Source: Agromyces cerinus subsp. cerinus
Lineage (GTDB): Bacteria > Actinomycetota > Actinomycetes > Actinomycetales > Microbacteriaceae
Reading direction: 5' to 3'
Length of the DNA: 64,000 nt
NCBI RefSeq assembly: GCF_900142065.1
Contig: NZ_FSRJ01000001.1
Coordinates: 434,001-498,000, forward strand
This document shows positions 58,190 to 64,000 of this stretch, piece by piece. Below the pieces are notes generated by a model, which was given only the letters and a program-made list of their open reading frames with translations, made no database searches and was not told the DNA's origin. Position 1 is the stretch's first letter; each line of letters starts with the position of its first letter. The position numbers and the translations under genes were made by a program.

Positions 58190-61100
58190 GTGTACCTGAA
58201 GAGCCTGACGCTCAAGGGCTTCAAGTCCTTCGCACAGCCGACGACGTTCGCGTTCGAACCGGGCGTCACCTGCATCGTCGGGCCGAACGGTTCCGGCAAG
58301 TCCAACGTCGTCGACGCCCTCGCCTGGGTGATGGGCGAGCAGGGCGCGAAGACCCTCCGCGGCGGCAAGATGGAGGACGTCATCTTCGCGGGCACCTCGA
58401 CCCGCGGCCCGCTCGGCCGCGCAGAGGTGAGCCTCACGATCGACAACAGCGACGGTGCGCTGCCGATCGAGTACACCGAGGTCACGATCTCGCGCACCCT
58501 CTTCCGCAACGGTGCGAGCGAGTACGCGATCAACGGCGACAACTGCCGCCTGCTCGACGTGCAGGAGCTCTTGAGCGACTCCGGCCTCGGCCGTGAGATG
58601 CACGTCATCGTCGGCCAGGGTCAGCTCGACCAGGTGCTGCGGGCGACGCCCGAAGACCGCCGCGGCTTCATCGAGGAGGCCGCAGGCATCCTGAAGCATC
58701 GTCGGCGTAAAGAGAAGACGCTCCGCAAGCTCGACGCGATGCAGGCGAACCTCACCCGCCTCTCCGACCTCGCGGGCGAGATCCGGCGGCAGCTGAAGCC
58801 GCTCGGGCGCCAGGCCGAGGTCGCCCGCGAGGCGGCGACGATCGCCGCCGTCATGCGCGACGCCAAGGCTCGACTGCTCGCCGACGAGGTCGTCGGCCTC
58901 CGCCGCGCCCTCGACGAGCACGGCAAGAGCGAGCACGAGCGTCACGCCGAACGCCTCGTGCTGCAAGACCAGTTGGAGCAGCATCAGGCCAAGGTCACCA
59001 GGCTCGAGCAGGCGCAGGTCGGCGACGCCGTCGACCGAGCGCGATCGACGACCTTCGCGCTCGAGCAGGCGCAGGGCAGCCTCCGCTCCCTCGACTCCCT
59101 CGCCCGCCAGCGCATCGCTCTGCTCGGCAGCGCGGCCGAGCAGACGGATGTCTCGCCCAGCGTGACCCGCGCGATGATCGACGAGGCCGTGACCGAGCTC
59201 ACCGGCATCCGAGACGGCGTCGGCAGCGCGGCATCCGCCCTCGACGACGCGCACGAGGCGACCATGCGCCGCCGCGCCGAGCTCGACACCGTCGACGAGG
59301 GCATCGCCCGTCAGAGCGCGCTCGTCTCGGCCTACGACCTCGAGCTCTCCAAGCTCACCGGCCAGGCGGACTCGGCGGCGTCGAAGCTCGCCGCCGTGCG
59401 CGGCGAGGTGCTGCGTCACGAGAACGCCCTCGAGGCGGCGGCCGAGCGGCGTGCGTCAGCCGCCACCGCCCTCGTCGCGGCGGAGGCCGAGGCCGACAAC
59501 GGCGAGACCGCCGAGACCGACCTCGACGAGGCGTACGAACTCGCCCAGGGGGCGGTGTTCGAGGCCGAGGCCGAGATCGAGCGCATCCGGGAGGCGCTGC
59601 ACGAACGCGAACGCGAACACGGCGCCCTCGGCGCGCGCACGCAGGCGCTCTCGCTCGCCCTCGACCAGAAGGACGGCTCGGCGGCACTCGCCAAGGCCGG
59701 AGTCAGCGGCGTGCGCGGCCTCCTCGCCGAGGCCTTGCAGGTCGAGCCCGGCTACGAACCGGCGATCGCCGCGGCACTCGGTTCGCTGAGCGACGCCGTG
59801 CTCGTCGACGACCGGGCAGCGGCCTTCCGCGCCCTCGAGCACGCCGAACGCGCCGAGCTCGGCCGGGTCGCCCTGACGCTCGCCGACGCGGGAACCGCTC
59901 CGGCTGCGGCGGCTCCGGTCGCAGGGCTCACCGCGGCATCCGACGTGGTCACCGCACCTGCCGGCGTGCTCGGCCTCCTCGCCGAGGTGCTCATCGCCGA
60001 CGACCTCGCGGCCGCACGAGACGCCGAGGCCGCGCTCGCGAAGCGCTCGACGCCCGCCACGGTCATCACGAAGGACGGCACCGTCGTCGGCCGCTACGTG
60101 CTGCGCGGCGGCTCGGGTCGCAAGCAGAGCCGCATCGAACTCATCGCCGAACGCGATCGCGCCGCCGCCCGCCTCGAGGAGGTGCGCGCCGAGATCGAGC
60201 GCGCCCGCTTCGAGCTCACCGAGCAGCGCCAGATCGTCGAGCAGTCGAAGGAGCAGTCCAAGCGCGCGCTCGCGGCGCTGCGCGAGTTCGACGCGCAGCT
60301 CGCCCAGCGCACCGAGCGACTGAACCGCGCACGCGTGCAGGCCGAGGCGGCCGACGCCGACTCCGAGCGTCTGCGTCAGGCGGCCGCGCTCGCCGAGGAG
60401 CGCGTCGCCGAGGCCGAGCAGCTCGCGACCGCTGCCAAGGCGGCGCTCGAGACCGCGCGCGCCGAGCCGCGACCGGTGCTCGAGACGGCCGCCCGCGACG
60501 GCGCGCTCGCCGCACTCGAGGCGGCCCGCGAGGCCGAGGTCGAGGCGAAGCTGCGACTCGAGACCGCGAAGGAGCGCGTTCGCGCCGAAGAGGCCCGCAT
60601 CCGCGCGATGGAGGCCCAGTTCGAGGCGGAGCGACAGGCAGCAGCGGATGCCGCGCGGCGCGCCGTCATCCGTCGGGCCCAGCTCGAGGCGGCCACCAGG
60701 GTCGCCGACGCACTGCCCGACGCGCTCGCCTCCGTCGATGCATCCGTCGCCGAAGCCCGTGTGGCGCTGGGGCGAGCCGAGGCTGAACGCGCGAGCCGCA
60801 ACGAGGAGCTGCAGGCGGTGCGCCGCGAGGAGGCCGCCGTTCGCGAGCGACTGCAGTCGGTCACCGAAGACGTGCACGGCCTCGAGCTGCGCATCTACGA
60901 GAAGAAGCTCCACGTGGGCGGCCTCGTCGAGCGCGCCGAGTCGGAGCTCGGCCTCACCGAAGACGTGCTCGTCGACGAGTACGGGCCCGAGCAGCTCATC
61001 CCGGCCGAAGACGAAGACGGCGAACCCCGCCCGTTCCGGCGCGAGGAGCAGCAGCGGCGGCTCGCGCAGGCCGAGCGCAAGTTCACCCAGCTCGGCCGGG

Positions 61101-61708
61101 TCAACCCGCTCGCGCTCGAGGAGTTCGCGGCGCTCGAGCAGCGTCACCTCTTCCTCACCGAGCAGCTCACCGACCTCGCGAACACCCGCAAGGACCTGCT
61201 GACGATCATCGAGGAGATCGACGGCAAGATGGAGTCGATCTTCCGCAGCGCCTTCGACGACACGCAGGCGGCGTTCGCCGAGGTCTTCCCCGTGCTCTTC
61301 CCGGGTGGCGTCGGCAGCATCACGCTCACCGATCCCGAGAACATGCTCACGACGGGCATCGAGGTGAGCGTGAAGCCCGCCGGCAAGAAGATCGAGCGGC
61401 TCTCGCTGCTCTCGGGCGGTGAGCGCTCGCTCGCCGCGGTCGCCCTGCTCATCGCGATCTTCAAGGCGCGCCCCAGCCCGTTCTACATCATGGACGAGGT
61501 CGAGGCGGCGCTCGACGACGCGAACCTCGGGCGTCTGCTGACGACCATGGAGTCGCTGCGCGACGACTCGCAGCTCATCGTGATCACGCACCAGAAGCGC
61601 ACGATGGAGATCGCCGACGCCCTCTACGGCGTCTCGATGCGGCAAGACGGCGTGTCGGCCGTCGTCGGGCAGCGCGTGCGCGAGGAGCGCGAGGCGAAGG
61701 CGAGCTGA
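58190..61708 (+). CDS. smc: Chromosome segregation protein SMC
   Basis: SMC dimers load at parS and compact and align the chromosome arms. The 1172-residue protein has Walker A GPNGSGKSN (31-39), long coiled coils, a central hinge (GVSGVRGLLAEALQVEPGY region), and the C-terminal signature LLSGGERSLAAVALL followed by Walker B FYIMDEVEAALDD. The GTG at 58190 (VYLKSLTLKGFKSFAQ) is the usual start, with GGAGAGGG upstream; earlier in-frame sequence is shadow over the GNAT gene. Location after rnc-mutM is standard for actinobacteria. Confidence 0.98.
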   Translation: MYLKSLTLKGFKSFAQPTTFAFEPGVTCIVGPNGSGKSNVVDALAWVMGEQGAKTLRGGKMEDVIFAGTSTRGPLGRAEVSLTIDNSDGALPIEYTEVTISRTLFRNGASEYAINGDNCRLLDVQELLSDSGLGREMHVIVGQGQLDQVLRATPEDRRGFIEEAAGILKHRRRKEKTLRKLDAMQANLTRLSDLAGEIRRQLKPLGRQAEVAREAATIAAVMRDAKARLLADEVVGLRRALDEHGKSEHERHAERLVLQDQLEQHQAKVTRLEQAQVGDAVDRARSTTFALEQAQGSLRSLDSLARQRIALLGSAAEQTDVSPSVTRAMIDEAVTELTGIRDGVGSAASALDDAHEATMRRRAELDTVDEGIARQSALVSAYDLELSKLTGQADSAASKLAAVRGEVLRHENALEAAAERRASAATALVAAEAEADNGETAETDLDEAYELAQGAVFEAEAEIERIREALHEREREHGALGARTQALSLALDQKDGSAALAKAGVSGVRGLLAEALQVEPGYEPAIAAALGSLSDAVLVDDRAAAFRALEHAERAELGRVALTLADAGTAPAAAAPVAGLTAASDVVTAPAGVLGLLAEVLIADDLAAARDAEAALAKRSTPATVITKDGTVVGRYVLRGGSGRKQSRIELIAERDRAAARLEEVRAEIERARFELTEQRQIVEQSKEQSKRALAALREFDAQLAQRTERLNRARVQAEAADADSERLRQAAALAEERVAEAEQLATAAKAALETARAEPRPVLETAARDGALAALEAAREAEVEAKLRLETAKERVRAEEARIRAMEAQFEAERQAAADAARRAVIRRAQLEAATRVADALPDALASVDASVAEARVALGRAEAERASRNEELQAVRREEAAVRERLQSVTEDVHGLELRIYEKKLHVGGLVERAESELGLTEDVLVDEYGPEQLIPAEDEDGEPRPFRREEQQRRLAQAERKFTQLGRVNPLALEEFAALEQRHLFLTEQLTDLANTRKDLLTIIEEIDGKMESIFRSAFDDTQAAFAEVFPVLFPGGVGSITLTDPENMLTTGIEVSVKPAGKKIERLSLLSGGERSLAAVALLIAIFKARPSPFYIMDEVEAALDDANLGRLLTTMESLRDDSQLIVITHQKRTMEIADALYGVSMRQDGVSAVVGQRVREEREAKAS

Positions 61709-61726
61709 CGGATGCCGCGGCATCCG
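61709..61726. terminator. Perfect 18-bp palindrome between convergent genes
   Basis: CGGATGCCGCGGCATCCG starts at the first base after the smc stop codon and lies 22 bases from the stop of the convergent GH13 gene. It may act as a two-way terminator, though no T run follows. It is built from the motif GGATGCC that recurs through the window. Confidence 0.5.
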
Positions 61727-61747
61727 CTCGGCGACGGTGTCGCAAGC

Positions 61748-63412
61748 TCACGTGAGACGGCGGTCGTCGGGTTCGACGATGCGGAACCAGCGGTACCCGT
61801 AGGCATCGAGGTGCACGTCGATCCGTCCGCGCTCATCGAGCTCGAAGGTGTCCACGGCGAACAGGTCTGAGAGCACCGCATCGGGCGGCACCGGGCCCAG
61901 CTCGAGTGCCACGACCGTCGGGGTCGGCGCGAAGTTGTGCACCGCCACGAAACGCCCGACATCCGCGGTGATGCGATGCGCGAGCACCGCGTCCTGCCCG
62001 CTCGGCAGCACCTCAGGGCGGCCCCAGCCGATCTCGGGGGAGCTGCGATAGCGCACCGCGAGGCTTCGGATGACGCCGAGCAGCGAGTCGGGGTCGTGCA
62101 TCTGCGACTCGACGTTCACGTGCTCTGGTGCGTAGCCGTCCGTGGGCGGTGCCGCAGGGAGCCGGCGCGGCGCGGCACGGGAGAAGCCGCCGTTCCTGCC
62201 GGAGGTCCACTGCATCGGCGTGCGCACGGTCATCCGTCCGCCTTCGTCGCGGTTCTCGCCCATGCCGATCTCCTCGCCGTAGAACAGCACGGGAGTGCCC
62301 GGCAGCGAGAAGAGCAGGCTGTAGACCATGCGGATGCGGCGGGGGTCGCCGTCGAGCATCGGCGGCAGGCGGCGGGCGATGCCGCGATCGTAGACGCGCA
62401 TCCACTCCTCGGGGGCGAACGCGTCGAACACCTCCTGGCGCTCGGCCTCGGTCAACTTGTCGAGGGTGAGCTCGTCGTGGTTGCGCACGAAGTTCGCCCA
62501 CTGCGCCTCCGGTTCGAGCGCTGGGCGCTTCGCGAGCGACTCGGCGAGCGGGCGTGCGTCCTCCCGAGCCAGTGAGAGGTAGAGCGCCTGCATGCCGAGG
62601 AAGTCGAACTGCATCGTGAGCTCGGGCGGGTCGCCGGGCCGGCCGAAGAACTCGAGCTGCTGGTCGTACGGCAGGTTGACCTCGCCGAGCAGCACCGCCT
62701 CGCTCGAACGGCGTTGCAGGAACCGGCGGATGTCGCGGAGGAACTCGTGCGGGTCGCCGATGTCGACGCCTTCCGGCGGCTCGATCAGGAACGGCACCGC
62801 ATCGACGCGGAACCCCGAGATCCCGAGCTCGAGCCAGTATCCGATGGTCTTCGCGATCTCGTCGCGGACCGCGGGGTTGGCGATGTTGAGGTCGGGCTGA
62901 TGCCGGTAGAAGCTGTGCAGGTAGTACTGGCCGCTCCGCTCGTCGAGCTCCCAGACGCTGTCCTCCTCGCCGGGGAACACGCTCTTCGCAGGTTTCTCCG
63001 GAGGCTCGTCACGCCAGACGTAGTAGTCGCGATACGGCGAGTTGCGGCTGCGTCGCGCCGCAGTGAACCACGGATGCCGGTCGGAGGTGTGGTTCATGAC
63101 GAAGTCGATGATGACGCGCATGCCCCGATCGCGGGCCGTGCGGGTGAACTCGCCCACGTCGCCGAGCGAGCCGAGCCGGGGATCGACGCCGGTGAAGTCG
63201 GTGATGTCGTATCCGTCGTCACGATCGGGACTCGGCTGGAAGGGCATGAGCCAGATGCAGGTGACGCCGAGCTCGGCGAGGTGATCGAGGCGGTGCGCGA
63301 GGCCCTCGAAGTCGCCGAAGCCGTCGTCGTTCCAATCCATGTAGGTCTCGACGTCGAGGCAGTAGACCACTGCGGTCTTCCACCACAGGTCGCTGCGGTC
63401 GGTGATCCTCAT
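61748..63412 (-). CDS. GH13 alpha-amylase family enzyme (trehalose synthase-like)
   Basis: This 554-residue glycoside hydrolase has the GH13 regions in order: DFVMNHTSDRHPW, GFRVDAVPFL with nucleophile D204, LLGEVNLPYDQ with acid/base E244, and FVRNHDELTLDKL. Overall it reads most like trehalose synthase (maltose to trehalose), but region III has EVN rather than the usual EAN, so the exact reaction is uncertain. No signal peptide is seen. The ATG at 63412 overlaps the stop of the upstream oxidoreductase gene by 4 bp; the frame further upstream is shadow. The pair is probably one operon. Confidence 0.88.
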   Translation of the reverse strand: MRITDRSDLWWKTAVVYCLDVETYMDWNDDGFGDFEGLAHRLDHLAELGVTCIWLMPFQPSPDRDDGYDITDFTGVDPRLGSLGDVGEFTRTARDRGMRVIIDFVMNHTSDRHPWFTAARRSRNSPYRDYYVWRDEPPEKPAKSVFPGEEDSVWELDERSGQYYLHSFYRHQPDLNIANPAVRDEIAKTIGYWLELGISGFRVDAVPFLIEPPEGVDIGDPHEFLRDIRRFLQRRSSEAVLLGEVNLPYDQQLEFFGRPGDPPELTMQFDFLGMQALYLSLAREDARPLAESLAKRPALEPEAQWANFVRNHDELTLDKLTEAERQEVFDAFAPEEWMRVYDRGIARRLPPMLDGDPRRIRMVYSLLFSLPGTPVLFYGEEIGMGENRDEGGRMTVRTPMQWTSGRNGGFSRAAPRRLPAAPPTDGYAPEHVNVESQMHDPDSLLGVIRSLAVRYRSSPEIGWGRPEVLPSGQDAVLAHRITADVGRFVAVHNFAPTPTVVALELGPVPPDAVLSDLFAVDTFELDERGRIDVHLDAYGYRWFRIVEPDDRRLT

Positions 63413-64000
63413 CGGTCGACCTCCTTGAGCGCCGGCAGCACGTGCTCGCCGAACGCGTCGATGAATGCGGCCTGCTCGGTGCCGACGTGGTGCAGGAAGA
63501 TGCGGTCGACCCCGAGTTCGGCGATGGCCATCAGGTGCTCGAGGTGCCGCGCCGTGTCGGCGAAGACGGGCAGTGTCTCGGCGACCTGCTCGGCAGACAC
63601 CCCCGCGGTGCGCTCGTCGAACGCCTCCGGAGTCTCGAGCTCCCAGGCGAGGTGCGCCGGGACGAGGCTCTGGCGCCACTGATCGTGCGCGATCGACCGC
63701 GCCTCGTCGTCGGTCGGCGCCCAGCTCAGGTGGACCTGCACCGAGATCGGCCCGCGCCCGCCGGCATCCCGATAGGCGTCGATGAACGCGCGAAGTTCGT
63801 CGCGCGACTGGTCGATGGTGATGACACCGTCGGCCCAGGCGGCGGCCCCGCGCGCCGTCTCGGCGCTCACCGCCGCCGCGAACAGGGGAGCGTGCACCTC
63901 GGGGAGGCTCCAGATGCGCGCGCGGTCGACCCGGATGCGGCCGGCGGCGGAGACCTCCTCGCCCTCGAGCAGGCGACGCATGACGTCGACGGTCTCGACG
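63409..64000 (-). CDS. Luciferase-like (LLM class) flavin-dependent oxidoreductase, C-terminal part
   Basis: Only the last ~196 residues lie in the window; the start is beyond the right edge. The visible part fits the luciferase-like fold: VDVMRRLLEGEEVS, then LPEVHAPLFAAAVSAETARGAAAWADGV and the C-terminal HLEHLMAIAELGVDRIFLHHVG. It resembles the TIGR03885 group, described as probable non-F420 flavin oxidoreductases. Its stop overlaps the start of the GH13 gene (ATGA), which suggests a functional link that the sequence does not explain. Confidence 0.8.
   Translation of the reverse strand, partial: VETVDVMRRLLEGEEVSAAGRIRVDRARIWSLPEVHAPLFAAAVSAETARGAAAWADGVITIDQSRDELRAFIDAYRDAGGRGPISVQVHLSWAPTDDEARSIAHDQWRQSLVPAHLAWELETPEAFDERTAGVSAEQVAETLPVFADTARHLEHLMAIAELGVDRIFLHHVGTEQAAFIDAFGEHVLPALKEVDR

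Overview
The window looks like chromosomal DNA from a high-GC actinobacterium, most likely a Microbacteriaceae member (Agromyces-like). This rests on roughly 69% GC by eye, frequent GTG/TTG starts, many leaderless promoters, an L32 without cysteines, and the gene order leuCD-murA-plsC-gpsA-ddl-DUF3515-thiL-rsmD-recG-coaD followed by DUF177-rpmF-rnc-mutM-smc. The genus is inference. No prophage, transposon or CRISPR array was seen.

Layout. 1-3.6 kb: a class V aminotransferase diverges from a LysR regulator, followed by gltX. 3.7-12.6 kb: tRNA-Gln(CTG) and its terminator, a class A penicillin-binding protein, a giant heptad-repeat membrane protein, a serine hydrolase, a metallo-hydrolase, a lipid kinase, tRNA-Glu(CTC) and a YqhA-type membrane protein. 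12.6-15.2 kb: a TerC-family protein behind a recognisable yybP-ykoY (Mn2+) riboswitch, then an MFS transporter whose promoter sits inside a perfect 12-bp inverted repeat. 15.4-36.1 kb: a translationally coupled signalling and surface cluster: PP2C phosphatase, FHA protein, Ser/Thr kinase, FHA-HTH protein, two tandem giant Ig-like/FN3 surface proteins (1741 and 1769 aa), MoxR ATPase, DUF58, a transglutaminase-fold protein and a final FHA protein. It resembles the PFNA cluster described in Bifidobacterium, but has two giant proteins with unrelated C-terminal tips and a transglutaminase domain that has lost its catalytic residues. 36.1-48.5 kb: leuCD behind a leaderless leader peptide with three consecutive Leu codons and a strong hairpin, followed by envelope and cofactor housekeeping genes. 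48.5-53.2 kb: a second MoxR-DUF58-transglutaminase module, this time with catalytic Cys and His retained. 53.2-64 kb: DUF177, rpmF, rnc, mutM, a TetR/reductase divergon with two matching operators, a tandem-GNAT protein, smc, and a GH13 enzyme overlapping a flavin-dependent oxidoreductase that runs off the window.

How the parts fit. In the 15-36 kb cluster, the kinase and PP2C would set phospho-threonine state, three FHA proteins could read it (one with a possible DNA-binding domain), and MoxR, DUF58 and the membrane transglutaminase-fold protein are plausible assembly factors for the two long surface proteins. This is inference from gene order, overlaps and domain content. Gene starts were chosen from ribosome-binding sites, stop/start overlaps, or a -10 hexamer placed 7-9 bases before the start codon.
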